DNA of 64,000 nt from Plasmodium relictum. Its lineage: Eukaryota; Apicomplexa; Aconoidasida; Haemosporida; Plasmodiidae. Under the pieces are notes generated by a model. The model searched no databases and was not told the DNA's origin. It saw nothing but the letters and a program-made list of their open reading frames with translations. This document shows positions 10,700 to 23,675 of the stretch, in pieces. The translations under genes were made by a program, and so were the position numbers. Each line of letters opens with the position of its first letter. Position 1 is the stretch's first letter. The stretch is from NCBI RefSeq assembly GCF_900005765.1, contig NC_041690.1:434001-498000 (forward strand), in the 5' to 3' direction.

Positions 10700-11552
10700 T
10701 AAATATAAATATAAATTTTTTTTTTTCTTATTTAAATATATATATTTTTAAAATTCTTAATTTATTTTATATTACAGTTATAAGGTAATAAAATAACCTA
10801 ATATTATATATTTTTTTCAAAATTTAAATTGATTTAAATTACAAAAAAAAAATTGAATAAAAAATTCTTTTATTGCCGTTATTAAAGAATATTGCTTTTC
10901 TATTATCTGCATTTATACAAACCTTGCATTCTTTTTAAAAAAAATAGCTACAAAATTAACTAAAAGGAAAAATATGTATAAAATTAATAATAAAAAGATA
11001 TTATCATTCAGTTTTAGTAAAAATCAACAATTTTTAAGGATTTTCTGAAAAGAAAATGTATTATTGATATTTTTTTTCTATGATCCTATTTTATGAAAAA
11101 TTTTTCTTTCTTCATTGTCTAAATTTACTTATATATTCTTAAAAGTTCTATTTTTATAATTGTAAAAAAGTAGTAAAATTATATAAAAGCTCAAAAAAGA
11201 TACAAAGAATCTTTTAAGAATAATATATATCTTTTTATAAAAGTTACTAGTTTTATTATAAATTTAAAAAACTTTTTATTTTTAATGAATATGTTCTCTA
11301 CAAAAAAATAAATACAAATTTATTTTTAAATTACTGGAGCAAAAAGTGGTTCTTTTTTGTTTTTGTTTTGTTATTATATAGGATCTATTTGTTTTAAATC
11401 TTCAATTTGTTGCATAAAAAAAAAAAAATAAAATAATAAAATAAATAAAATGCTATAAAAAAAGAATTTTATGTATTTAAGTTAAAAGAAAAAAAATATT
11501 AAATTTTATATATGTAGATAAAATAAAGTTTAGATATAATACACATTCACAT

Positions 11553-11555
<3 letters not shown>

Positions 11556-11619
<64 letters not shown>
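11556..11619. repeat. (TA)n microsatellite
   Basis: Alternating TA of about 64 bp, 45 bp downstream of the ATPase stop codon. Confidence 0.9.
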
Positions 11620-11623
<4 letters not shown>

Positions 11624-11664
11624 TTATTATAAAAATAATTTAAAACTTATTAAAAAGGAATAAA

Positions 11665-14600
11665 TTAATCTTTTAAAAATTTACTAAAACATCTTTGAAA
11701 TATATTTTTCTTCTTAATGTTGAAATCAACGTTATCAAAGGAGAAAGTGTCTATGTTAAAAATTTGATCGCATTTTGAAGAAAAACTTTGAAAAGATTTC
11801 ATGCTAATTAATGCAGAATTTTTGTGTTTACATTTTTTATATAAATAATAAATAATAGAAGGAAAATTAATAATACTATTACAAATTAACATATTTATTA
11901 GTAACTTTAAGTTTACATAAAAGTAAATAAAATGAAATTTATTTAAGATAATTAATAGTATAAAATAAATTACAAAAAACAAAATATGTATTATAAATAT
12001 AACTAAACTGCATTTGTTTAACAAACACAACGATTGTAATAAATGAGTAATAACTAATATTGTTAATGTATTTATTTCATAATTTAAGTCAAAAAAAAAA
12101 TAGTAGCTTAAAGTAAATATTAAGAATGCTTGATATAAAGATACCCATAGTACTTTATAAAAAAATTTTAAAGAAAATAAGTCATTTTTTAAAAACTTAT
12201 AAAATATTATATTATTTTTCAATACATTATCTCTTATATCACTTTGTGATAGCAAGATTGATATATTAGTAATAACAGTGAATAGTATAAAGTAGCATAA
12301 TAATGAAATATTTGAAAAAATAGAAAATCTACAATTGAAAAAGTATGAAAAATAAAACTGTAAAAAAAAAAGGGTTATTCTTCTATAATAAATATATTTT
12401 GCAATTAAATTAAAATTTCTGTAAATTACGTTACCATATAAAAAAAATAAAGTTCCCAAATCTTCAAATGAAGATAATTTTATATCAGCATATAAATTGC
12501 ATATGTTGTTTTTTGAATTATAAATTGTTATTGAAATATCAGATTCGTTAAACATATTTAAATCATTTACATCATCGCCAATTGAACAAATGCTATATTT
12601 TGTATTTTTTTTTAAACTTCTAACTATCATTCCTTTTTGAATTGAACTACACCTATAAAATAAAACACACTTGGAATTTTTTAAAACATTAATAAATTCT
12701 CTTTGCTGATATTTTAAATAGTAATCGATTATATCCCCATTAATTACATATACAATATTATTAAGACAGTAATCTTTTATTTTTTTTTTTTCAATTTTTT
12801 TTTTTTTTTTTTTTTTCATATCGTAATCATATAACATTGTTTTTAATATGCCAATAATTTCATCTTTATTTAAAATAATGTTATGTGTTGAATTTTTATC
12901 TAATTCATATCCTTTAGTATGTATTGAATTATTAGTTATATTCTTCCTTTTATCCTCATGTAAGCAGGAAAATTCATTTTTTATAATATTGTCATTATTA
13001 CTGATATTATATATAATTTCTTTTTTGTCATCATTGTCACTATTTTTGATATTTTTATTATTTGTAGAATTATAATTATTAGAATTCATAATATTTTTCA
13101 AAGAATTTGAATATGTTAAGGTTTTCTTTTTTTTTGTTTGATAATTATTATTGCAATTATTAAAAAATGAATATTTTCCAACATCATCGTGAAATTTCTT
13201 CTTGTAAGAACTCGAAGAAGAGTAATTACTAAGTAAGCATTTTTTAGAAGATATATTAGATATAGCTTTATTTTTATATTTATATAAATATAGTAATTTT
13301 TTTTCATTCAAATCGCAAAAAATGTTATTTTCATTGATTAACTTCAAAGAATTTGAAATAGACATTATATTTTCCTTTTTATCACCTGATAATATCCACG
13401 TTTTAATATTCGCTTTTCTAAACATATCTAAACATATTTTTGCATTCTTTTGAATTTCTTCTTTAAAAGTTATAATTGCTAAAATATTTATATTTTTATT
13501 AAAAGTGTTTTTAAAATAATCTTCTTTATTAAAATTGTTCGAGCTTTTTTTATATTCATCATATTCATTTTGAGGGATTTCTTTATATGCAAAAGTTAGT
13601 ACACGAAAACCATTACTAGAAAAACATTTGCATAGCTTTTTTAGTTGTTTTTTATTTTCTTTAATAGATAACATATTAATAATTATTTCATCTGATCCTT
13701 TTATGAAGTTAAATATTTTGTTGTTATAAGAAATAAGAATACACATAATTTTATTATTAGAATCAAATTGAAGAAATTCTAATATTTCAAAATTATATTT
13801 TTTTATACCTTTTTGAAAATTTTTTCTATTGTATTTTGAATAATCACTATTATTGCTAGTACTACAAGTATCCATTATATGTTTTCTATGTTTAGAATGT
13901 TTTAAATTTCCAATATTATTTTTTTTATTTGATTTGTAAAAACTATGCTCCTTTTTCAATGAATTTTTACAATATATATTGGTGTCATTCCATATCTTAT
14001 TTTTATTATATATATTATTTTCACATGAAAATGTTTTACAATCAGCATGCTTATGATCTGTATTAGTTATTTTATTTTGCTCTTTTCTTAGTTTTTTTCT
14101 CTTTTTTTCTGCATTTATTGAATTATAAATACCAATAACAATGTGATTGTTATCTTTATATAAAATATGCATACCGTTATACTTTAAAAAATCAATTAAA
14201 ACATTTTCCTCAACACTCGTAGAGTACAAGGATTCAATTTTTTCTATATTTCCCCTACTGTTTTTTTTTTTATTTGTTATTATTATATTATTACAAAATA
14301 ATATGCATAAAAATGTTAAGAAAATTTTATTTATTTCCTCGTTAGTATAATTTAATATTTTATTGAAAATTTTTTTATATAAACATACATTATTTCCTGT
14401 ATCATATTTTTCTATATTTTTTAAAATAGTATTGTTCTTTATTTTATTACATGAATTAAAAACAAGATTGAAATCAACTATTTTTAAAAATATATTAAAA
14501 AAAAGTTCACTATTTTCTATTGTAAATTCATCAAATAAAAAATGAAACTTATGTAATTGCAAATCATTTTTAGTTAATGTGCCTGTTTTATCACACAAAA

Positions 14601-17197
14601 GAAAATAAGTGTTAGAAAATTCGTTAATTATATTATAATTAAAAATTGTAAACTTATCAACTTTTTTATTTTTTCTTAAAATAAAATAATAATATTTGCT
14701 TATTAAATATATATAAAAATTATTAATAAAAGGCATGAATGAAAATAGTAATAAAAAATAGTTCAAAAAGATTACAACAATGTTTTTTTCTAATATATGT
14801 TTTTCTCTTAAACATAAAAAACTGCTAATAGTTACTATTATGATTAATAATATTTTCATTTTAACTTTTATTTCATTTTCAATTAATGATATATTATTTT
14901 TACTATTAACAATCATATTCGTTTTTTTATCTAATCCTATATATGCTACCAAACCATATATGTTTCCTTTTATAATTTTACTATTACTCCATATGATATT
15001 TTCAATTTTTATATTTTCTTTATATTTTATATAAGTATTCTGACTCATTTTTTTTTTTAAACTAAAGTAATTTTTATTAATATTATAAAGATCATTATTA
15101 TCTAAATTAGTGCAAAAGGAATCTTGATAAGTTTTAGTTATAATTTTCGTGTTATTATTAATTAATATATCTTTTTTTGTAAATATATTACAATTATTAG
15201 TGGATATATAATTATTATCTGTTATATCTTCATTTTTCGTGTTTTTTAAAGAGTTTGAAGTATTATTTTTGGAAATTAAATCATAATTACAATTTTTACT
15301 ATCGTTGTAATTATTAATGATATTCTTTCTTGTGTGTAAAATATTATTTAAATTATCTGGATATAGTGTATCACATAGAATATTGCTACAATTTTTTATT
15401 TTGCAACTATGTTCTAACAAATATATAGATTTTTTTAACAAAAAATTGAAGCATTTAAAAGAATTTTCAATATATGTATCTTCAATTAAATAATTAAAAA
15501 TTTCATTATAATAATTTTTTTTATTATGAACATTTTTATAAAAAATATATTGTAATGATTTTAAATCATTATAAATACTTTGAACAAATTCATTACAGTT
15601 GACTAATATAAATAATCCATTCATTTTATCAGAATATATATGTGGCTTTTCAATTATTATTTTTATTTTTAATCTAAAAATATCGTATATATTTGGTAAA
15701 TTTCTTGTAATCTTTAAACATTTTTTTAATTTTAAATCTGTATAGCCATCAAAATTTTTTGAAGAAATAAAAACATTTTTTTCGTTATCAAATCTTTTAA
15801 GCAAAATTAGATCAACTGGGCAATCTTCATTTTCTTCCAAATATAGAATATCTCCTACCTTTTACGAAAAAAAATAAGAGTAAAACATAATAAATCAAAA
15901 AATTATAAATTATTAAAATATATACATATATATAATTCTTAAATTGTAAGAAAGAAAGTAATTAATATATAGTATATAAAATAACAGCTTTTTTTGCTTA
16001 TTTCTTTATATAAAAGCTTCCTTCAAAATTTCATTTTACGTTTAATTATATGTATATATTCACATATGAATACTTTCATTTTTATAATATATATATATAT
16101 ATATATATTTTTTAATTATATACTTTTATATTAGAATATTTAACTTCCATTAGTCCTACATGAGTTACCCTTTTGTAATATTTACAATTTACATTATTTT
16201 CATTTTTTATTTTTTGCATAATTTTATCAATATCTTTTAATATATAAAAAATATATAAAAAATAAAAGCTAATAGCAAAATATACATAATTATTTTTTCT
16301 AATAATTCTTATTTGCTGCAATATACATAAAATTAGAAAAGTAAGAAAAAAAATATTTTTAAATTTATTAAATAAAACATGAATTATTAATTGATACTTA
16401 TTTTTATGACATGAATAAATTTTATTGGTATTATTCTTTAAGCTAATATTATTTTTTATTAAATAAGTTTTAACTGATTTTTCGTCATAAACATTTATTC
16501 TATGCAATTTTTTTCGTTCTCTTATTTTTTTTTCATTATAAAAATAATGATTTTCATATTTATTTGTAAGCATTATTTTTTTTATTAAGGATTCATCGCT
16601 TATGTATAATGTATTGTCTGAGTCGAAGTCATTTAAATTGCTTATTTTGTTAATAAACATTCGTTTCGTTTTTTTAATTTCAGCATCCTTTATATAATTT
16701 CTAATTTTACCTTCATTTTCTAAATTATGTATATTATGTAGTATATTTGTTAAGTAGTTTTTGCAAATTTCAATTATATGCTTATGGGATATGTTGTCTT
16801 TTGTCTTATTTAAGAAAATACAACGATCAAAATTTCTTAAAATGGTTTTATCTTTTTCTAATTTTTTTGTTACATTTTTAGATTTTTTTCTTTTTTTTTT
16901 CAAAATATAAAAAAAGCAAGCATCATTAAATAAATTAATAATAAAATATTTTATCTTATAGAAAGATAAAAAAATAGGAGATAGAAATGCAGTTATATTG
17001 ACTTTTTGTTTATTTTCGCAAGAATATTCATCGTAGTATAATAATATACTTCCTCTTTCAGATTTAAGAAAAAATTTTAAATTAACTTTTTTTCTTATTT
17101 TATATACTATATTTTTTAGTTGTTTCAATAATGTTTTTTCTTCCTTTTTTTTATCATTTTTTATTTTTAATGCAATCTCTTTTAAATTAAACTTCAT
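11665..17197 (-). CDS. P4-like P-type ATPase (putative aminophospholipid transporter)
   Basis: Two exons (16124-17197 and 11665-15858), 1755 residues. P4-ATPases flip phospholipids to the cytosolic leaflet. The exon join is in phase and rebuilds the P4 sequence VGDILYLEENEDCPVDLILL at the start of exon 2. Visible parts: hydrophobic helices near 270-320; phosphorylation site DKTGTLT with D781; nucleotide-domain motifs KGSDEII and LSGDKKENI; hinge GDDVNDLNMF (about 1452-1461); and several membrane helices in the last 300 residues. Asn/Lys-rich insertions make it longer than usual (about 1100-1300). Oddities: the A-domain loop reads DGYT (395-398) where P4 enzymes have DGET, so the glutamate that drives dephosphorylation is missing, and the TM4 PISL motif is replaced by a divergent FMPFINN. 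It shares its upstream region with derlin. Substrate is unknown. It may be an inactive or altered flippase. Confidence 0.85.
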
Positions 17198-19028
17198 ATC
17201 TTTTAATAAATTATAAAAAGAAAATTGATGATTTTGTATTCAGTAAAAAGAAATTCGAAAGAATATATATCTTAAAAAAACAATAAAAAATAATAATAAT
17301 TTGTGAAAAAAGAAATTCTTAGATTAAAAAAGACAGAAAAAAAAAAAAAGAAAAAGAAAACTAAAAAATTTACATTTAAAAAGGAAGAAACGAAAAAATT
17401 ATATATTTTTTATCATAATTAGATGAAAATTTTAAAAATAACATTGAAAAAAGGAATTATAAATTGGATAGACAAATAAATAGAAAAAAATTTACAGAAT
17501 AAAAAGTAAAGTAAAAATTCATAAGGAACTATAAAAAAAGACAAAATTAAAATAAATAAAAAGAGATTCATATGAACAAAAAAATCATGATAAGTTTTTA
17601 TCTATATCATATTCAATAATTAAAATTGTTTGGTAATTTTATAAAAATTATAAAGATAATCTATAAATTTTAAAATGATAAAAAAAGTAAAAAATTATAT
17701 ATTTATTTAGCTTTATATATTTTTCTTTTTTTTTTTACAAGATTTTTAAACTATATATATTACTTCTGTTATTTACTTTTTTTTTTTTTTTTTAATTCAA
17801 CTTAACAAAAAAAATATAAGGAAAAAAGAAAATGTCAGTGAATTGAAAAAATAGTATTTTAGTTTAAAGGGTAGTTAATCATATTTTATTACTATATTCT
17901 TGTTTTATATATATAATAATTGATTCTCAAAGGTATTTTTAAAAGGTCTCTTAATAATTTGATTATAAAATTAAATAATCTGTGTATAATTTCGTTTAAT
18001 ACAAAAAGAAAAGCATACATTTTTTTTTTTATTTATTCAGATGTAGACCTTAGAAAATATGAATAACTAAAAGGATCTTTAAAAAAAAAAAAAAATTAAA
18101 ATAATAATTAAATATATATTATATGAAAATATAAGTTCTATAAGTTTATCTCTTATGGCAACATTATTCTAAGTAAGCTTCAGAATAATTACATTTAACT
18201 TTTATTTTTATTTAATATATTTTTGCATTATTTTAATTTTTTAATTTTTATTATATGAATGAATAATTTAAATATTTATTATATAATGTACTGAAATTTC
18301 TATATTATGAGCATTTTACCCAAGAGATCCTATATATATATATATTTTTTTTTTTTTCTTTTCTTCCATAAATTAAAAAATATAAAATAAAATCATTAAC
18401 GGGCATTACTAAATTTAAGTATTAATTATTTTTTAAAAATAGTCTTTTAAATATATATATATATATATTATTAGGTTTATAATTATTGTGTGTATAACAA
18501 AATAAACTTAATATTTTAAAGTGAGAAATAAAAACATTAGGATATGAATATGATAAAACTAAAAATTTTAAGAATTAATAATACATAATAAAACTTATCA
18601 TTACTTTTAATATTTCATTCTATTTAAAATTTAGTGCAATTGCTTATAGCGCAAATCAATTAAAAAAAAAAAAAAATAGTAAATAAATAAAATGTGAAAA
18701 AATGGAAAAAAAAAAAAATAAATAAAAAATAATGAAAAGAATTTCAATGAAAAAATGCTTTGCTTTTGAATAAAAATTTTCGCTCATTGTAAATGAATTT
18801 AACCAATATTTTTTATACTTTTAATTTTATATATTTTTATTTAAAATTTTGTGTTTTTACTTTTTTTTTTTTTTTTAAGATAAAAAATTACAAATTAAAA
18901 GGAAAAAAAACCTTCATATGTGTATATATAAAAGAAAAAATGTGATATAAAAATAATTTAAGGAAATACATGACGATAAAAAATCTCGATAAATTTCAAT
19001 TTTTTATAAAAAAAATAAACAGACAAAA
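17198..19028. promoter_or_regulatory. Shared upstream region of the P4-like ATPase (-) and derlin (+)
   Basis: The two genes are head to head, so 1.8 kb holds both promoters. The sequence is A/T-rich with poly(A)/poly(T) tracts and no open frame of note. A slightly G/C-richer patch lies near 18130-18200. No specific factor site could be assigned. Confidence 0.6.
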
Positions 19029-20296
19029 ATGGTTCAATTAGGTGAGTTATTAAGTAGTATCCCTTTAATAACTCGTTTATATCTTATTCTTTCTTCAATT
19101 TTAATGGTGTTATGTTCTCTTGATATAATTTCACCTTTAAGCTTATATTTAAATTGGAACTTAGTATTAAATGAACATCAGGTATTATTATTGAATGAAT
19201 AAAATATATTTTATATATTTTTAATAGTATTATATAATTTGTATATTTTATTTATTTTTACTAAAGAAAAAAAATTTTAAAAAACTATAATTTTTATTTT
19301 AGTATTGGAGACTTGTAACTTGCTTTTTGTATTTTGGATCATTTGGTTTACACTTTTTTTGGGATGCTTATGTTTTGTAATTAGGAATATTTAAAAAAAA
19401 AAAACTAGAAATAAAAAATTACTTTTTTTTTTTTTTTGTATTTACATTGATATATTTTTTTTATTACATATTATGAATAAAAAATGTTATTAAATTATTT
19501 TTTTTTCCTTTATAGAATATATTATTGTAGTTCATTAGAAGATGTTACTTTTAGAAATAATTCTGCTGATTTCTTATGGATGCTTATTGTATCTTGTTTA
19601 ATGCTTTTGGTAATTAATTTAAAAAAAAAAAAATTTAAATAATAGGATAAGAAAAAGATAATGGAAATATTTTCAGAAAAAAAAAAAATGATTATTGTAT
19701 ATCAACTCATTGATTAAAAATCAATAAATTTTTTTTTTTCTGGATATAGGTTGTTTCATATATATTTGGAGGTGTATATTTTTATAGTAGTTGTATAATA
19801 AATGTTATAACTTATGTATGGAGTAAGAATAATTCTTCAACAAGATTAACAATTTTTTTTTTTACAATAAAAGCTTCCTACCTACCTTGGTATCATATAT
19901 ATACATTTTAAATTTATATTTTTGTACTAAATTATTTTGTTATACAATATCATGGTAGACAAAATATATACACTTTATATTTATTTATTTATTATTTTTT
20001 TTTAGGGTATTAACATTATTATCATTAATAGTTGATTACAATTCTAATGACAATTTTTTTGGAATATTAGTGGGACATATTTATTTTTTTTTTACTAACG
20101 TTTTTCCTCTTATGCCTATCTCAAAAAATACACAAATTTTTAAAACACCACAATTTTTGTTAGTTTATTAAAACAAATAAAAAAATTAGTATTAAATTTT
20201 ACTTATGCTTCACAATTATGTAAATGCACATTATTTTTTATTTGATTTTTTTTTTTTTTTTCTTTTAGGAAATGGTTACTAAAACAGGAACAATAA
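19029..20296 (+). CDS. Derlin (Der1-like ER membrane protein)
   Basis: Six exons: 19029-19181, 19303-19376, 19516-19609, 19750-19889, 20006-20158, 20269-20296. They join in phase to 213 residues, a typical derlin length. Derlins are rhomboid-like pseudoproteases that form part of the retrotranslocation channel for ER-associated degradation. Matching signatures are the N-terminus (LGELLSSIPLITRLYL), HQYWRLVTCFLYFG, the loop DFLWMLIVSCLM, and the end GILVGHIYFFF with KTPQFLKWLL. Derlins have about four to six hydrophobic helices, and these are visible here. No rhomboid Ser-His dyad is seen, as expected. The ending is short, with no long SHP-type p97-binding tail. Plasmodium also has apicoplast-type derlins with a leader; this one has no leader, so it is most likely the ER form. 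Confidence 0.92.
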
Positions 20297-21166
20297 GTAG
20301 ACAAAATACACAAATTAATTAAATATTTGTTATTTTTAAATATAAAAATATATTTTAAATCTAGTTTATCATTTCACTTTTTTTTTTTTTCTCTATTTTT
20401 ATTAAATGATGACGTTAATATAATTAAAATAATTTGTATTTATTTAAATTTTGTTTAATATGCATAATACAATCAAAAAAAAAAAATCATAGCAATATTT
20501 AAATAATTTTAATTTTATGTGAATATATGCACCATTAAAATAATGTTTTTATTAAGAATAAATGCATTTATGTAATTTTTTTTTTTGTTGTTATTTTATA
20601 ATTTTTTAATATTTTTTTATTAAACTATGTGAATCGCAATATTAATTTAGAGAACAAATATTATAAAATCAAAATTCTCACAAAAATAAAATAATAATTT
20701 TTGAAAAATAACTACACATTTCATAATAAAAATTTCAAAATAAAAACTATTTATAAATATATTCTAAAAAAGAAGAAAAAATAAAATAAATCGTGCGGAT
20801 TTTATAAATGGATTATTTTATTTTTTTTTTTTTATACTATGTATTTTTATTTTTAATATTAAAAATTAAGAAAATTTCATAAATAATGAAACATAATTAC
20901 ATCTTTAATTTTTTTATATATATTTTTAAATAAATAAAATTTTGTTCTTTTTCTTTTTTTATTTAATTAAAATTTATATAAATATATATATTTGTGTAAT
21001 TATATATATAATTAATAATATGCATATTTAAAATTCCTATAAATATAACGAAATACTATTTCTGCTTTTTAAATATAAATTTATAATAAAAATTTAATTT
21101 ACTATATTTTCTTTTTTTTACATAATTTATTTTTCTTTTATTTTATGCAATTTGTGTATATATATA
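20297..21166. other. Convergent 3' region between derlin and the CCCH gene
   Basis: About 870 bp of A/T-rich DNA containing both 3' ends. No open frame, hairpin or RNA gene was recognised. Confidence 0.6.
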
Positions 21167-23146
21167 TTATTCTGATAAGAAAGAAAAAAAAGATACGAAC
21201 TGCTGTTGTGAAGAAAGTTTTTCATTATTATCTTTTGCTTCTGTTGTAAAGTTAACATTATTTTTATTTGAATTATAATATTCTAAAAAATAAGAATCTT
21301 TTGAATTTGCAATTTTATTATCCAAATTATCTTTTGTTTTTTCATTATTATCATTATTAGAACTTAATGGACTCGTTTGAAATTTCCTTTTTATGGATAA
21401 TATATCTTTTTCATTTTTTTCATCTAGATAATTCTCTGTATTTGGTTGATGATAAAAATTCATTAAACTGTTTTCTTGTGCATCCGCTACACTATTTATA
21501 TTTATATCTTCCCTTTTATTTAATTCATTATTTATTTTATTCATTAATTTATTTTTTTCTGAATCAAATTCTATAAGTTCGTTAATATAATCTTTTTTAT
21601 TTTCCATTAATAATACTTGCTCTCTTTTCTTTTCTTCTTCATTTTCTTTTTCTTTTTCATTTTTTTTTTCTTCATCAAATATAAATTCTTTATTTTTATT
21701 ATATATATCATTTTTTACTTTGTTTGCTGTTTTTTTTAATTTTAAAACCCTATTAAATTCAACTACTCCAATGATTTCATATGCAATTTGTGCAATATTA
21801 TCCCACTGTTCTGGTGTAAAAACTAAATTTCCCTTAATTATTTTCTCGTATAAAGCTTTTAAGCATTTGATAACTTCTAACATATTAATTTCACTGCTTT
21901 TATCATTTTCTGTACTATTTAAATTACAGTTTAATTTACTATCACTATTTAATGATTCGGAATCGCATTTTTTATTTTGAATTAATATATTTAAATTATC
22001 TTCATTATCTATATCATCATCTTCTTCATCATTTATTTCATCGCTTGTAGCTTCTTGTTCGTTAAAGCTGACTTCATGAGCAGCTGTACTACAACTAGAA
22101 TGATTTTGTTTTAATTTTAGATTGTTGAAGTTATTATAATTTCGATTTGTATTTAAAGATTCTATTATATTATTAGAAACGTTTGAGCTAATAGAAATAT
22201 TATTCCCACTTTTTGTAGGAAATCCATTTAATTTATTAGAAATAAGTTCATTATAATTTGAGGAATAAATATTAGAATTATTTGTATTATTACTATTACT
22301 GTTTGCATCAAAATTAGCAAATGAATTAATAGAATTTTTTATGCTATTTCTTGTATAATTGTTTAAATTTTCGAAAGGAGTATTGCTGAATAAGTTTAAT
22401 TTTAGTTCTTCTTCAGAATAGTTTAATAAATTATCTTTATTAAATAAATTATCATTAAAAGATAAGGAAATTTGTCCTATATTAATTTTGGGTATCTCAT
22501 TTTTATTAGAAATTGAATCAACAGAAGAATAAGCGGTTGAAGCCATATAATTCATTTTATTACTTTGTACATCATTATCATTCATATCTTCTAATTTTAA
22601 ATCACTCTTTTTTTTTAAAGACAAACTTTTTATATATTTGTCATTAATTAAACCATTATTGTTTTTATTGCATATATCTATTTTATCTACAATAATTACA
22701 TTAGGAATACTAGGAATGTTTATACCGTTAGTAAAAGGTAACTTATAATTTCCTGGGACTCTCGTTTCAGCTAATCCATGAATAAAAGGACAGTAGTATG
22801 TATTACATGATCCTTTTTTATAATCTTCACATCTTTTTGTTTTATAAAAGAGAGGATGATATAAAATTTCTTCGGAGGAATGAGCAAAGGGGCATTCACC
22901 TCCCCTTAAACATAAACTATTAATAGATCCATCACTTTTTGTTTCTACATCTGGGCACATTATTGTTATGTAACGAATAAAAGAAGAATCACTTAAATAA
23001 AATGGACATCTTCTATTCCAAAATTCATTATGACTATATTGGCATCTATCTAAACCAAAATTGCAACCACCATTTAATAATCTTTTACATTGTTTTGTTC
23101 GAAAGCGACTCAAATCTTCTTCACTTAATAAAGTTGCATATACCAT
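21167..23146 (-). CDS. Tandem CCCH zinc-finger protein, probably RNA-binding
   Basis: Single exon, 659 residues, starting at the first ATG of the frame. Three zinc-binding clusters occupy the first 125 residues: C20-x7-C28-x6-C35-x3-H39; C64-x14-C79-x5-C85-x3-H89; and C106-x7-C114-x4-C119-x3-H123. The arrangement, with YKTKRCEDYKKGSC before the last finger, resembles the plant tandem-zinc-finger and unkempt groups, which bind RNA and control mRNA fate. The rest is Asn/Ser-rich and low in complexity. It has one conserved-looking helix near 425-470 (VIKCLKALYEKIIKGNLVFT, then PEQWDNIAQIAYEIIGV) and a Glu/Lys coiled stretch near 490-560. No RING domain is seen. The exact orthologous group is not certain. 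Confidence 0.85.
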   Translation of the reverse strand: MVYATLLSEEDLSRFRTKQCKRLLNGGCNFGLDRCQYSHNEFWNRRCPFYLSDSSFIRYITIMCPDVETKSDGSINSLCLRGGECPFAHSSEEILYHPLFYKTKRCEDYKKGSCNTYYCPFIHGLAETRVPGNYKLPFTNGINIPSIPNVIIVDKIDICNKNNNGLINDKYIKSLSLKKKSDLKLEDMNDNDVQSNKMNYMASTAYSSVDSISNKNEIPKINIGQISLSFNDNLFNKDNLLNYSEEELKLNLFSNTPFENLNNYTRNSIKNSINSFANFDANSNSNNTNNSNIYSSNYNELISNKLNGFPTKSGNNISISSNVSNNIIESLNTNRNYNNFNNLKLKQNHSSCSTAAHEVSFNEQEATSDEINDEEDDDIDNEDNLNILIQNKKCDSESLNSDSKLNCNLNSTENDKSSEINMLEVIKCLKALYEKIIKGNLVFTPEQWDNIAQIAYEIIGVVEFNRVLKLKKTANKVKNDIYNKNKEFIFDEEKKNEKEKENEEEKKREQVLLMENKKDYINELIEFDSEKNKLMNKINNELNKREDININSVADAQENSLMNFYHQPNTENYLDEKNEKDILSIKRKFQTSPLSSNNDNNEKTKDNLDNKIANSKDSYFLEYYNSNKNNVNFTTEAKDNNEKLSSQQQFVSFFSFLSE

Positions 23147-23613
23147 TTTTATGGAAAAAAATAAAAAAATAAAAAATAAAATAAAATAAAATAAAGAATA
23201 TTACAAAATTATGATATTTTTATATTTTTTATAGAAAAAAAAATAAGAAAATATTTTATAATTATTACAAATATATATATGTTTATATATAAAAAAAAAG
23301 ACGAATAAAAAACAAAATAATAATGTCTTATTATTGTCTATATATAACGCTTCTACAAAAAAAAAAAAAAAAGAAAAAGGTAAATAAATATACAAAATAA
23401 AATTAATAATAAAATATATTAAAGTAAGAACGATTTATAAGTATAAACAAAGAAAAAGGAAAAAAAGTAAAGCCAAAAATATTATTTAAACAATAAATAT
23501 TAGATAAAATAGAAATGTTATGAATAAGAAAAACAAATTTAAAAAAAAATTGTCTTTTAAGATTTTCAATTAAAAATAAATCTTAAAATATACACAACTT
23601 ACTAATAGTAGAA

Positions 23614-23675
23614 TGAATCAAAATTAATCAAAATATACCAAAACCAATCAGAATAAATCAAAACAAATCACATTA
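23614..23675. repeat. Degenerate AATCA-type short tandem repeat
   Basis: Six or seven loose copies of an 8-10 base unit built around AATCAAAA lie about 470 bp upstream of the CCCH start codon. Unit spacing is uneven. Confidence 0.5.

Larger units (their letters stand above)
9585..11664. other. Intergenic region between eIF4A and the P4-ATPase
   Basis: About 2.1 kb. It holds the eIF4A promoter and leader and the 3' flank of the ATPase. It contains repeated TA-rich patches (9927-9964, 10646-10694, 11556-11619) and a 27-base poly(A) at 10594-10620. Two less A/T-biased patches, near 10845-10940 and 11330-11415, have short coding-like frames on the minus strand (for example CKVCINADNRKAIFF) that I could not assemble into a gene. 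Confidence 0.5.
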
